From Pseudocercospora fijiensis CIRAD86 (taxonomy: Eukaryota > Ascomycota > Dothideomycetes > Mycosphaerellales > Mycosphaerellaceae), in contig NW_006921532.1 of NCBI RefSeq assembly GCF_000340215.1, positions 11,131,318 to 11,195,317 of the forward strand: a stretch of DNA of 64,000 bases. The letters are read 5' to 3'. Positions 11,194 through 23,194 of this stretch are shown piece after piece. Within the stretch, counting starts at the first letter, position 1. Every line of letters begins with the position of its first letter. The notes under the pieces are model-generated. The model saw only the letters and a program-made list of their open reading frames with translations, was not told the origin of the DNA and did no database searches. The position numbers and the translations under genes are program-made.

Positions 11194-14100
11194 ATGTCTA
11201 ACGAACCTTCTAGTAAGATAACGGTATATAATTACAACGATAAAGGCAATCTAATCCTTCCGCCTTAGTAGTAAGATAATAGCGGCGATCTAATAAACTA
11301 GGATTTAGATAATACGCTACTTCTAGGCTAGCTAGGTTATTAGTACGCTCTAGTCGGTCTACCTCTTCCTAGACAGATAGTAGTATTACTAATGCACTCT
11401 ATAAGCGGCTTCCTAAGCGATGTACTAGAGACTATCGTACGACTAGCGGATATACCTAGGGTTAGCGACTTCGAAGATAAGCAGTCGGAGTTAGAGACTA
11501 TAGATAAAGACTTTAGCGAAGAAGACGAAGATCTTAGTAGTAACGAGGAGTTAGATACTTGCGATAAAGACAATACAGTCGATAAAGATAAAAATAAAGA
11601 TAAAGATAAAGAGGCCCTAGAAATGGTACGCCGTACTAGTAAAGACGTTGCGCTTAAGCGGCTCCTCGACAAGTATTATAAGGAGCTAAAGGATACTATA
11701 GTAAAGAATAAAGTTAGTATAACCTACTTTATTAAGTATCTAGTCGGCAAGCCGGGCGATAAAGTATCTACGTCTGCTAAAACTCGTAAGACTACTAAGC
11801 GCTCTAAGCAATACGAGAAGAACCTCTAGGCTGTTATCGATACCTTTCTAGAAGATCGCCTATTTAGTACTCGTATTATTCGCAATAAGCTAAAGAACCT
11901 TATTAGCAAGGATTTGTTTAGTATATATAAACTAGAGTTCTATAACTTCGAAATCGACCTTAGAGATATAGACGATACTATCTAATAGGTCGCTCCTATA
12001 TAGCATTAGTTACTCGGCTAGGATCTGCTACCTAACGTGCGTCGCGATTATTACTAGTACCGGACTAAGTTCGCGGACAAGCGTAATATTATGCGGAAGC
12101 GTACGACGATACTAACCTCTTAAGTCCTATATTCTATATCTTATATTAAGGCATTATTCTTTCTAAAGGCCCTTAGAATATTCCTTATTAGTAATAGTAC
12201 GAGTCGTCGTACGATCGAGGTCTTAAACAACCTAAACATTACTCTAGTATATTAGACTATCTAGATCTTAATAGATAAGAATGCTAATTATATAGAGACG
12301 CAAATTGCTAAGCTATGCAACTACCCCGACAAGCAGTATAGTAGTACTATCGACAATTTTAATTAGATACAGAACCGTACCGACTAGGCTACTAGCGATA
12401 CTAACTAGATAGTAGCTATAACTACCTCGTATGTAGCCGTTAATAAGCGCATTCCGAAGAGTAGCCTAAAGAAGAAGATAATCTATTACGACAAGCCGCT
12501 AAACGCTAATAAGATCTTTAAGAATATCTATAAAGATAAGGTAATACGACCGGATAGAGAGGAGGTTTCCGATATTAGTATTAAGACTGCGCTCTTCTAT
12601 ATCGATAAGGCTATTACGTATACGTTCCTAGAGGCCGTAAAGGCAATTTTCGAGAATAGCGGTAGTAATCTAAAGCGACTAGTATAGCTAGTAATCGATG
12701 AGTTAGACCCGGCCCGTATAGAGGTATATTTGTAGCCTATTTCCTTTAACGACGAGGCGACTATTAAGGGTATATATACTATATAAGACGAGATCCTACT
12801 AAAGTTCTAGGACCTAGACCGCGACAAGGACTTTGCGAGCGGGCTAGAGGGACCTCTATATATATAGAATAGCGACAATATAACCGTCGTACGTAGGTAT
12901 AGCGTGCGTAACGAGAGTGTCGAGAATAAGGACCCGTACGACAAGCGCGACAGCCTCCTTATATCGCTAGCCTAGTTCTACACTATAATAAACTGTGCAT
13001 TTACTATCCTACGTACGTACTAGGATAAGAATAGCGATAGGAAGCCTCTTCTAAGCGCTTAGACAGCAAAGGGCGATGCTGCATTCTAGTATAGCGAGAA
13101 CAAGGTTAGCAGCACTAAGCTAAAATTCTTCGAGATCCTTCGGCTTCTTAAGACTATATTCCGGGCTCGTAGTGTCGGTACGGCTATTAAGTGGTTGTCT
13201 AAGCAGGGCCGCGTTGTAATCTCTAGTAAGGAGAGCCGTATAGATACAGTTAAGGAGGCCCTATCTAGGCTAACCGCTTAGCAATACCTAGAGATAGTGC
13301 AGGATATCTATAAGAAGCTCCTATCTATCGAGGCATAGCGTAGCTTGCCGTACCGCGTTAGTAAGCCGGTACCTAATACCTAGTATACTACTATAGCTCG
13401 GATAATATAGGAGATTGAGATATTCCTTACCCTACGCCTCGGGGTCTATAACACAGATATTAGTTATCTCCGTCGATCCGTCGACTATCTAATCCCTAGT
13501 TTCCTCGGTACTAAGTAGGGAAATTATAGTCGGATAATAATATATAAGCGATAGCTGCTTAGTCTAGGCTATAATAATATCCTCTAAGAAGCTATTCTGT
13601 CTTCTAGCATTATTACTAATAGGAAGAAGGGTTATGCAATAGCGGCGGATAAGTAGCTCGAGATCTATAACTACGAGTACTTAGAAGACATTAATCGCAT
13701 CGGTAACTCGACTTATAACCTGCTAGCAACCTTTAAGAAGATCGCACTTAACCGCAAGCCGGCTCGTATACTACGTAATATAATAACCTCCTTTACTAGT
13801 ATTAAGCTAAGCAGTTACTACACCTATAAGAATACGGCTATTAACGTCTTTAGCCGCGTAGAGAAGCTATTCTCGGATAGCTTTATAGCTCCGTATAGTA
13901 ATAACAGTAGGTATGTATCGGACGATATCTAGTAGCTTAGTAGCGATTAGATCCGCGAGAAGGTCGCTATATTTAACTAAAGTAACAAGGAGTACTTCGA
14001 AGGTCGTTCTACTATTACGGATATAGTCGTAGAGGACATAGAGGCTGCTAAGGCTAGTCGTAAGGCTACGACTAATCGTAGCAATATATAGGGTGCTACT

Positions 14101-14280
14101 ATCGATAAGACCGACTCTAAGTAGGTCGATGCTATCTAACGTACTAATAGATAGGCTTAGCTTATCGATGCGGAGGTTAAAGTAGTCGATACGACAGGCG
14201 GTAACTAAGATATAGACAAGGGCAGCGGTTATAGCGACTAAGGAATAAATAAATATAGCTTTTATATTCGTTTATAGTAA
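11194..14280 (+). pseudogene. RIP-decayed ORF resembling fungal DUF6589 proteins
   Basis: From the ATG at 11194 one reading frame can be followed for about 1,029 codons to a stop pair at 14275-14280, interrupted only by many in-frame TAG/TAA codons. These are expected from CAG/CAA (Gln) and TGG (Trp) after RIP; no indel is evident. The intact stretch at 11392-11829 has an acidic/Lys repeat (KDKNKDKDKE). Further on, IDNFNQIQNR, IKGIYTIQDEI, DPYDKRDSLL and NCAFTILRTYQ follow the motif order I associate with DUF6589, a domain common in fungal repeats and sometimes considered transposase-like. That match is from memory. The copy cannot encode a full protein. The intact element could be an autonomous transposon with this as its mobility protein. 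Confidence 0.6.
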
Positions 14281-17200
14281 TCTAACCTACTATATCTACT
14301 ATTTAGGCCTTCCTTACTAGCTTTATCTCTTAGGTGCTAGCTTTATCTTATAAGTGCGCTTGCCGTCGACAACGATAGCCCCGTTAACTAGGCGGTTAGC
14401 GGCGAAGTAGTAGCGGTAGACTAGAGTACGTGCCTCGTCGGGGGTACTTATAAAGTCGAAGGGTTTAACTAGGCGTACGATAATTGCTTAATAGCTAGCT
14501 ACGAAGGGTTTAGCTAGGCGTACGATAATTGCTTAATAGCTAGCTAGGCTAGGCGTACGATAATTGCTTAATAGCTAGCTACGAAGGGTTTAGCTAGGCG
14601 TACGATAATAGCTTAATAGCTAGCTAGGCTAGGCGTATAATGCCTCTAGTCGCTAGCAATTCTAGCCTTAGGCATTCAACTAGCAGCAGTTAGCGGCTAT
14701 TGCGTTGAAAGTGCGATAATATATAGCCGTTATTATTGCCTTGCTATTGTAGCTAAATAGCGCAATCCTATTAGTAGAGGCAAACCTTACCTGCGATACG
14801 CTAATATAGACCTACGCTTCCTAGTTTAACTTCTTCTTCTTCTTCTTCTATATACACTAACACACTAACACCCCTAGCAATATACTAGCTATCGGCGTAT
14901 ACAATAGTGTCGATACCTCTTTATCGTATATAGGTAGCTCTATAGCGATTAACACTATCTCCTAACTAGTCCTACGGCTTGCTACCGATAGAACCGCTTA
15001 AGTTAGTTAAGGTTCCTCGATCGGTAGAGTTTGTTTAGTCCTTCTTTTCTTTTAAGGTCTCCGATAGGCTTTGCCGACGTAAGACGTTACGAAGGCGACT
15101 CTCCTAGCGAGTAGGTTGTTTTCTATAGCTTTAGCGGGCGTCGACTGCGTATTTAACTAAAAGAGCATAGTTTTTGTTAGAACATCGTAGTCTTAGTGCA
15201 AACTGCAGAGGTCTTAGATAGATTAGCGGAGGTAAAAACTCTTTAGTAAGGTACACCTATAATACGGCTAACGGTCTAACTCGGTAAAAACTCTTTAGTA
15301 AGGTATATCTTAAGTAGCGGCTCGATAGCGACTCTCCTACTAAGTAGGTTAATAGACTAAGTGGGTTAATAGGTTCGTAGCATTGCTACAGGTCTAACTC
15401 GGTAAAAACTCTTTAGTAAGGTACACCTTAAGTAGCGGCTAGGCCTAACTCGGTAAAAACTCTTTAGTAAGGTATACCTTAAGTAGCGGCTATAGGCTTC
15501 CTACGTTCGGATTCTTTACAGGATAATATACGCGTATCTAGTTAAGTCGGCGTAACGCCTTCGTTAGGACTGTTAGTTATAATAACCTTAGTCGTTGCGT
15601 AAGGGCCTCTAGTATACTTATTAAGCCCGAAGGCGCTTAGTCTTAGTCTTAGTCTTAGTCTTTACTGCTACACGACTGCAGCCCTTTGCGTATTAAGACT
15701 GCTATTCGACTATAGTGCGTACCGATCCGAAAGCGCATTAAGACTGTTATCCGACTGCAGTACGCCTCCTCTTCTAGTAAGCGCATTAATATTACTATAC
15801 GACTGCAACGCGCTCGATAACCTTTTTTTTTGCGGTATCTCTAACACTAAGGGCGCGGTTATACTCTATTGTTATCTAGGTACTAATAAGTGTCGCTTTA
15901 GCGAATAAGCTATTGTTGTTTCGCTTAATAAGTCCCTTCCTATATACCTCGTGCTATAGTTAGTAATAGAATGCGTTAATTGTTGCGTATTACGCGTAGT
16001 ATATAGGCTATATATAATTGTAGTATGCTTCGGAGTATATGCTTCTATAGCCGCTTAGTGCCGCTAGTTAATTAGATCCCCGGACGCTACTGCTCGTTCT
16101 TCTCTGCCTCGTATAGTAACTAGTTATCGGAATAATCGTTCTAGGAGAGTCTAAGTAATAGAGGGCGTTAACGTAAGAGGGCTATCGTAGCTTCTTAAAG
16201 AGTGCTTACGCTCGATATATGTTATCGCCCTACGTATCTATCCTTGCCGTATATATTATAGTGCTAATAGCTGCGGTGCAATAAGTATAGTGCTAGTATC
16301 GCTAGTATCGCTAGTGTCGCTAGTGTCGCTAGTATCGCTAGTATTAGTAGTATTAGTAACTTCTTAGGTTTCGGAGGCGGTTCTTAGTGCCTAAGGCGGC
16401 CGTCGTTATCGTATTAGACACTTTTGTTAGCGCTATTTGCTAGAAACGCGCTAAATCGACGTATCTCGCTATATTAGTAATGCTATTATAAAAGTCGTAA
16501 AAGTCGGTATTGTAAATACGCGGAAGGAAGCAGCTATAACGTTTAATCCTACTAATTAAGCGCTCTACTATACTAAATCCGGGGTCTTAGCGGGACTCGG
16601 CATCCTTGTCGCTTCCTCGAATTTACGCTTCTCGCCTAGCTCTTATATACTATCGATATATACGACTATCGACATATACGACTATTAATACCTATAACTA
16701 TCTACAAACCCTCGTCGCAAAGAATACGATAGAAAAGCCTACTTAGTAAGCTTACGAGGACATAATAGAAGAGCCTACTTAGCGAGCTTATAAGGACATA
16801 ATAGAAGGGTAGTAAGGAAGGACCTTATTAAATGCCAATTCTAGCGCCAATTCTAGCGCTAGTTCTCGCAGAAGCAGCTCAACTAGGCATCCTACATTAT
16901 ATACCGGCTCTCGCAGAAGTAGCTAAACTAGGCTAGCTCTCGTAGAAGTAGCTAAACTAGGCTAGCTCTCGTAGAAGCAGCTAAACTAGGCATCCTACAT
17001 TACATACCGGCTCTCGTAGAAGCAACTTAACTAGGTATCCTATATTATACGCTAGCTCTTATAGAAGCAACGCGATCGAGCGTAGTATTACGGCTTACTT
17101 TTCCGGGGATGGGATAAGGACTTAGCGAGCTTATAAGGATATAATAGAAGGGTAGTAAGGAAGGACCTTATTAAATGCTATCTCTAGCGCCATCTCTAGT

Positions 17201-17779
17201 GCCAATTCTAGCGCTAGCTCTCGCAGAAGCAGCTGAACTAGGCACTACTATACGCTAGCTTTCGTAGAAGCAGCTAAACTAGGCACTACTATACGCTAGC
17301 TCTCGCAGAAGCAGCTAAAGCAGCTTAACTAGGCTAGCTCTCGTAGAAGCAGCTCTCGTAGAAGCAGCTCTCGTAGAAGCAGCTCTCGTAGAAGCAGCTC
17401 TCGTAGAAGCAGCTCAACTAGGCTAGCTCTCGCAGAAGCAGCTTAGCTAGCTCTCGTAGAACTGAATAGGCCTAACGAACCGATAGATAATAACGAGTCG
17501 GACGAGGAGATTGTAGTCGGCGACGAGGACTTAGCGAGCTTATAAGGATATAATAGAAGGGTAGCTATAACGGATCTTGTTAATGCCAACTCTACTGCTA
17601 TTCTACTGCTATTTCTAGTGCTATTTCTAGCGCCATTTCTAGCGCCATTTCTAGCGCCATTTCTAGCGCTATTTCTAGCGCTATTTCTAGCGCTATTTCT
17701 AGCGCTATTCTAGCGCTATTCTAGTGCCATTTCTAGTGCTATTTCTAGCGCTATTCTAGGGCTATTTCACCGCTAATTG
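14281..17779. repeat. Tandem-repeat-rich centre of the large element
   Basis: No ORF is readable here. Distinct repeat families occur in succession. About four copies of a unit with GGCGTACGATAATTGCTTAA lie at 14460-14640. AACTCGGTAAAAACTCTTTA units lie at 15230-15490. 9-bp GCTAGTATC/GCTAGTGTC units lie at 16285-16350. AGCTCTCGTAGAAGCAG-type 17-bp units occur at 16850-17060 and 17215-17460. TTTCTAGCGCCAT units lie at 17585-17770. A GAGCCTACTTAG-containing sequence recurs near 16740, 17120 and 17530. All show the same CpA loss as the ORFs. Confidence 0.75.
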
Positions 17780-20690
17780 CAGCATTAACGCCTGCTAGGA
17801 GAGCTACCTTAAGAGCCTATTATACGTCGACCCGCTTCCGAGAGTCTACGCTTAGTACGCAATACGCGACCTCGCTCCTCGTTAGTACGAGTAACGGTGC
17901 TAAGAATCCGCTTAGCTCGAGTATATGCCTATTTAGTAGTCGGATCAATCTATAGAGGTAGCTATCGCTAAGTACGTAGACTAAGACTACTAGATAAGCC
18001 TAGGCGCTCCTAGCCTCGAGTTCCTAATACCTAAGTGTTACGGCTATAAAGGAGGTTAGCCTATACGCTAGTAGAGCCTATAATACCGCTTCTTAACTTA
18101 TTTAGAGTAGCAGCGCGCTACTATAGAGTAAAGGGCATTGTAGGTAGCAGTATAGTATCCGATAGACGTATATTTAGGGCGCTATAAGCCGCTTCTCGAG
18201 CAGCCTCTTCCTCGGCCTTCTTCTATCTATCTTCCTTAGCCCTCTTCCTCGTATTATAAATAGTACGCTACTTAGTTAATACCTCTAGACTAAGGCTTTT
18301 TAGAGTATCGATTAGCTAAAAGGTAGCGAATAGTTGCTTATACTACTAAAGCTTCTCGAACTAGTCTATAAATACTAGCGCCTTCTACTTAAGGAGATCC
18401 TAATCGATAGTAACACTCTCGTTCTATTCATTAACTAAGTTAGCGGCAGTAAAGATATTAGCGATATTAGCTAGAATCGGATCGTCTATAACCTTAGTCG
18501 ATAGAAGGTCGAATCGAATATAGCTTAACTAATCTAGATACTAAAGGGCAGGCCGCTTTAATATCTAATCCTTTAGTATACTAAATCTAATTGCTAGACG
18601 AGTGCTAGCTCTCGGAGCCTTGAATTTCGGGGGAGTAATACCCTCTAGAGGTATATTAATATAAAGAGCGTCTAGTTCTAGGTTATAGATGTTATAGCAA
18701 TCTTCTACTACTAGTAGTTGCTAGGTATATACTGCCTTATCCTTACCGAGGTAGCGAAGGACGACTTTGCGTAGACACATGCCGTATTGTTCGCGCAGAT
18801 AGTTATTCTAGAACTCCCGCCAAATCCGAGGAATCTTATCGCGAAGCTCTATCTCTTTCTTAGTCTAGTAGTTTCTATCGCTATTGCTATTATTATTATT
18901 ATTATTATTAGCGGCTTCTCGAGTACCTAGCGTATTAGCATCTTCTCCTAGAAGCTTAGACTAGCGGAGCCCTAATAGCCGGAATGCTCTATGCGATCTA
19001 CGTCGGCGAGGCTTAATTGCCGGATAGTTAGATTCTAGCCGCGGCTACTTAAGACGATTATCGATATAGTATAGTAGGAAGATGAAGGCTAAACTACGTA
19101 GAATGGCACGACCGGTACGGCTAAGACGTTAGACAACATCCTCGATATCGCGCGCAAGAGTAAACCTAGTCTAGTAAACAAGCTTAATATCTGGTATATT
19201 TAGGCTAACACTAAAAGCAGTAGTAGTAACTATAATCCGGTATTCCGATAGCCTATCTAGATGCTCTATAGTCTTATAGAAGCGGTTATACCGGCGCTTC
19301 TAGTCTCGCTTAGCGACACTGCTAGTATAGAATGTTACTATAGTATATACATTAACACCTTTGTTGTCCTATATATATCGTTTCTTCTAGTCCCTATACT
19401 TAGCAGTCGTTGCGACTAGCTAATACCGAATAACATTAGCTAGATCCTAGACATACTTACGACTATTAATAAATAAGAGGGCCTTCTTAATGTTTATCGG
19501 CGTAGCTTCCTTAGTCTCTAGGTCGAATGCACTATTAATAGCGAAATATAGGTACTCGTATAAGCGGAGCTAATTCTTTAGAATAGTACGTAGGATATGC
19601 GTAGTATCTAGACGATCGACACTACTACGAATAATCTTAGTCTAGAATAGCTAATTACTAACTAGACGAAATCTACTATATTTAAGTACAAAGTCCTCTA
19701 TATCCTCGGACATTGTCGCAGAACAGCCGAGCTAAACTGTGTTATTACGGAGCAACTTACGTAGAGCGAAGATCTATATATATTCCTTCCGAAAGTTACG
19801 CTACTTGTTAATAAGATGGACTTTATCGATTACTACGAGACCGATACGGGCACGAACCTTAGGGTCCTATAGTAGCTTCCTAAAGGCTAGACTAGCACCG
19901 GTTTCTAGACTTAGGATAATATAATAATATCTACTATTAGTAATATAGTCGTATAGCTTAGGATAGAGGCTTATAGTTTCGGAGGTAATATTAATAGCGT
20001 TAACAATGCTATCTCGCTCGATCGGCTAGCTATCTAACTAGCTATCTAACTAGCCATCTAACTAGCTATCTAACTGCAGCTATTAATACCGGTTCTCGAC
20101 GACCTTAGCCTACTCCTCGCTAAGGCGATTTAGCGGTATAAACTAGAGGGTAATAAGGCTAGTTAAATACGTAAAGGCTATAAATACTAAGCTCTTGCCC
20201 TCGCCTATCTTCGAGATCTATAGAACATCGCTACCGCCGAAGATTAGCGCGAAGACTAGATCGATCTAGACGTCCTTCGGCTAATATCCTTTTCCTAGAT
20301 AAAGGCGATCTAATAGCTTAACAAGGCTAGCGGTAACGATATTACGGTAGATATTCTTAGCCTCTAGAGAAGCTGCGGCATTATATACGAGTTGCTTAAC
20401 TTAGTCCTACGACAATAGGTTATCGGCGGCGTTAATACGATCGTAACGGGTCTAGAACTATGCTTTATAATCTCGCTTGTTCTTAGGCTACTAGACCGGT
20501 AGTAAGTAACTAAAATCCGGGCGCTCTCGAGTTATAGCGGCGCGACCTAGAAGTGCTGTTAGAAAGTGCTACTCGGATTTATTCTGCTATCTATTAGTCT
20601 TACGCTTCTTAGCCCTATCCTTCTTCTCCCTATTACGCTACTTGCGAGTGCCCCTCGGAGGTAGCGCTATTGTCTGTTTGTTAGTAGGTT
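17780..20690 (-). pseudogene. RIP-decayed RecQ-like DNA helicase ORF
   Basis: Read on the minus strand, one frame carries the ordered motifs of a superfamily 2 RecQ-type helicase. A Walker A equivalent (SKIGEGKSLVF) is near 20190. A Walker B box VVIDKVH near 19830 is DEVH with Glu changed to Lys, as RIP would produce. LGCSATMSEDIED is near 19720, and a motif VI equivalent (RLSRTGRA) near 19120, where RecQ proteins have QRxGRxGR. Dozens of TAG/TAA codons stand where Gln or Trp is expected. The order and style recall fungal telomere-linked RecQ helicases, but here the copy is interstitial. It points at the DUF6589-like ORF. Coordinates are approximate because start and stop are obscured by mutation. 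Confidence 0.7.
20028..20078. repeat. Short tandem repeat CTAGCTATCTAA
   Basis: About four near-identical 12-bp units lie inside the decayed helicase frame and would encode a short repeated peptide. Confidence 0.75.
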
Positions 20691-20752
20691 AGTCGCGATA
20701 GGTTAGTCGCGATAGGTTAGTCGCGATAGGTTAGTCGCGGTAGGTTAGTTAT
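20686..20752. repeat. 15-bp tandem repeat GGTTAGTCGCGATA
   Basis: Four to five units of TAGGTTAGTCGCGA lie at the 5' end of the helicase reading frame. They may be an upstream-region repeat or a repeated N-terminal peptide. Confidence 0.75.
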
Positions 20753-21365
20753 AGTATACTATTAGTAGGCGACGGCGAGGTGCGATAGCGAGGTACGATA
20801 AGGCAAATAGGTATCTAAAGGGCTCTCTAGACCCTTCGTTAGGCCTATTCGAGTCTAAGAACGTGCTAGATAAAGGAATTACTACGAGTGAAGGTGCATA
20901 TGTGCTAGTAGTATAGTGTAGCCCTCGGTAGTAAGATAAAGGCAAAGGGTTAAGAATATAGATATTCTAAGAGTCGGAGGTACGAGCGGCGGTTAATCTA
21001 AGGGTCTGCTCGTAATTTACTTAGCGTTTTACATACCGTTTGTATATAAGTAATACAAAGGAGGGTAGAACAAACGCAGTTACTAGAAGACCTGTCTTAA
21101 AAGATCGTATCTATAGCTTTAATTTAATATTTTAACGTATACTTTATATAGCTATTTTAAAAGATCGTATTATTGCGCAGAACAGCTTTTTTAGGTTTGT
21201 CTATCTAATATATAGTTGTGCTTCTATAAATTCGAATTCTCGTTTGTATACCGGACGGTTATATAGGAGCTATACGGTTTTCTTTTAGGCGCTTCGCTAT
21301 AGGCTTAGTATAGACCGCTAAGCTAGATATATATTAGTATACTTAGCGGAGAGATAATGTAAGGA

Positions 21366-21423
21366 CGTAGAGATAGAGTAGAAGGTAGAAGGTAGAAGGT
21401 AGAAGGTAGAAGGTGGAAGGTAC
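21366..21423. repeat. 7-bp minisatellite AGAAGGT at the right border of the element
   Basis: Six or so consecutive AGAAGGT units, slightly degenerate at the right end. CpA-depleted sequence ends here and normal composition resumes, so it marks the approximate right edge of the 11-kb block. Confidence 0.8.
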
Positions 21424-21828
21424 TAAATTTAGGTAGAAGGTCCATGCAAGCCTACAAAGCGGGGCGCCTGAATAGAGGTAGTGCGGGAGGTGACAACCGG
21501 CATGGGGTGCACGACCTGTGAGAGCAATGCAGACATCGATTAGCAGGGTCGCCAGATATTCTATCGCATCGAATTCCATTGTCGCGGGTGGACGAACTGA
21601 ACCAGAAGCCAGCTCATTTCTCCAATGCTCTCTGCGTGTCGGTATACACCACACCGGGCCGACCCCCCGAAACGCGTCGGCGGTCCGCTCGAAAAAAGAC
21701 ATTTCTTAGCGCGTCCCATGACTCAGCCAATCAGCAGCTGCGAACAGCACCCTTCCCTGGCCCATGCCTCCATCTCCACCAACAACACTCCCTCCCCTCC
21801 CATCCCACCATCAAAGCCAACAACCAAA
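21424..21828. promoter_or_regulatory. Upstream region of the Ayr1-like reductase gene
   Basis: About 400 bp of normal composition between the minisatellite and the reductase ATG, ending in a C-rich pyrimidine stretch (21765-21810). An ORF runs through part of it in frame with the reductase, but the context favours the ATG at 21829. Confidence 0.45.
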
Positions 21829-22683
21829 ATGACCGACACCAGAAAAACCGTCCTGATAACAGGCTGTTCCCCCGGCGGCATCGGCCACTCCCTAGCCCTA
21901 GAATTCCACCGCAAAAATTTCCGCGTCTTCGCAACCGCCCGCAAAACCTCTACCATCACCGACCTAGAATCCCAAGGAATCGAAACCCTCTCCTTAGAAG
22001 CAACATCCTCCCCCTCAATCCAAACCCTCGCCTCAGAAATCTCGGCGCGAACCGGAGGCGGAAAACTAGACTTCCTGATCAACAACGCCGGCCGCAACTA
22101 CACCGTCCCCGCCACCGACATAGAACTAAACGAAGTACGAGAAACCTTCGAAACCAACGTCTTCGCCGTAATGAGCCTGTGTCAAATTTTCACCCCAATG
22201 TTAATCGCCTCGAAAGGCACAATCGTCCAAATCGGATCTCTGGCTGCGATTTTACCCTACGTGTTTGGATCGGTGTACAACGCGTCGAAAGCCGCTTTGC
22301 ACGCGTACTCGGAAACCTTGAGGGTGGAGCTCGCGCCTTTTGATGTGAAAGTCGTGACGGTGGTGACGGGGGGTGTGAAGAGTAATATTGCCAGGACGAA
22401 GAGGACTTTACCCGAAAATTCGATTTATTTGCCGATCCGCGATATGTATGAGGAGAGGCTTGTGCACAGTCAGAGTAATGGGGTGCCGAATGAGGAGTAT
22501 GCGAGGAGGGTTGTGGGGCAGCTTTTGACGCGGCCTGGGAAGGATCGGATTTGGGAGGGGGGGAAGAGTTGGGTGGTTTGGTTTGTTTATACGTTTTTGC
22601 CCAGGTGGGTTATGGGGGCGGTTATGACGAGGATGTTTCAGTTGTGGAGGTTGAAGGGGACGGGGCAGAAGAAGGTGAATTGA
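21829..22683 (+). CDS. Short-chain dehydrogenase, Ayr1-like (1-acyl-DHAP reductase type)
   Basis: Classical SDR of 284 aa, single exon. The nucleotide-binding loop is TGCSPGGIGHSLA near residue 12 and the structural NNAG is INNAGRNY near residue 85. The catalytic Asn is in FETNVFAVM, the Ser in VQIGSLAA, and Tyr/Lys in YNASKAALHAYSETLR. The size and the TGCSxGGIG loop fit the Ayr1 group, NADPH-dependent 1-acyldihydroxyacetone-phosphate reductases of the ER and lipid droplets in phosphatidic acid synthesis. The C-terminal hydrophobic patch (WVVWFVYTFLPRWVMG) suits membrane association. The start at 21829 follows CCAAA. An extended frame upstream to 21625 is open but lacks family similarity. 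Substrate specificity is not proven by sequence. Confidence 0.82.
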   Translation: MTDTRKTVLITGCSPGGIGHSLALEFHRKNFRVFATARKTSTITDLESQGIETLSLEATSSPSIQTLASEISARTGGGKLDFLINNAGRNYTVPATDIELNEVRETFETNVFAVMSLCQIFTPMLIASKGTIVQIGSLAAILPYVFGSVYNASKAALHAYSETLRVELAPFDVKVVTVVTGGVKSNIARTKRTLPENSIYLPIRDMYEERLVHSQSNGVPNEEYARRVVGQLLTRPGKDRIWEGGKSWVVWFVYTFLPRWVMGAVMTRMFQLWRLKGTGQKKVN

Positions 22684-23194
22684 GTGAGTTATCTTGTGGA
22701 TTTTGGGGAGATGATGCTCGACGTTGCTCGTCGAATGGGAATATAGATTAATTTGGAAGGGTAAGTGTGCCAACAATTCCAAGTATCGAACTGACCAGAC
22801 CACTGGTTTCCAGCGGTAGGCATTGAAGCAGTCCCAATCTCCCCCATCGACACCAGGACTTCGCCTTTGATGTTGCTGGGATGACGCTGTGCTTATGGTG
22901 TTGACGTTGACTGCTGGAACGAACTTAAGGGACACGTAATCTGCATTGACCACCATGCTGCTCGATATGGATGGCCGCAACGATGTTGGCGACGGCGGTA
23001 TACACAGCCTGAAACACGGCAATGCTAGCAGAACAGAACCTCGCCCAAAACCAAACAAGCTCCTTGATTGGTAGACCTACGCAGCTCACCTTCTCGATAT
23101 AAAAAACGAAAAGCGGGAATTGCCAACAGAAGAAAACCGGGCGACACAGAAAAGAAAGTCACCGTATATAGAGCTTGCCCCAAGATCCTACACC
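22684..23194. other. Convergent 3' intergenic region
   Basis: A 511-bp gap between the stops of the Ayr1-like gene and the next minus-strand gene. I see no ORF with coding character and no repeat. Confidence 0.45.

Larger units (their letters stand above)
10261..21420. mobile_element. 11-kb RIP-decayed element with two convergent ORFs (approximate limits)
   Basis: This block differs sharply from its flanks. CpA and TpG dinucleotides are almost absent while CpG is retained, the hallmark of RIP acting on CpA. The result is a dense scatter of TAG/TAA triplets. Reading through them reveals a plus-strand ORF (11194-14280) and a minus-strand helicase ORF (about 20690-17780) facing each other. Between them lie about 3.5 kb of short tandem repeats. 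I found no clear terminal repeats or target duplication, so the ends are set by the change in composition and could be off by several hundred bases. Normal host genes lie on both sides. Confidence 0.7.

Noticed and set aside
17215..17460. Regular 17-bp repeats that could suggest a CRISPR array
   Set aside because: Units are contiguous or irregularly spaced without unique spacers, in a RIP-damaged fungal element. They are minisatellite repeats.
21625..21828. N-terminal extension of the Ayr1-like reductase
   Set aside because: The frame is open but its composition is Pro/Ser-rich without family similarity, and the ATG at 21829 starts the conserved domain normally.
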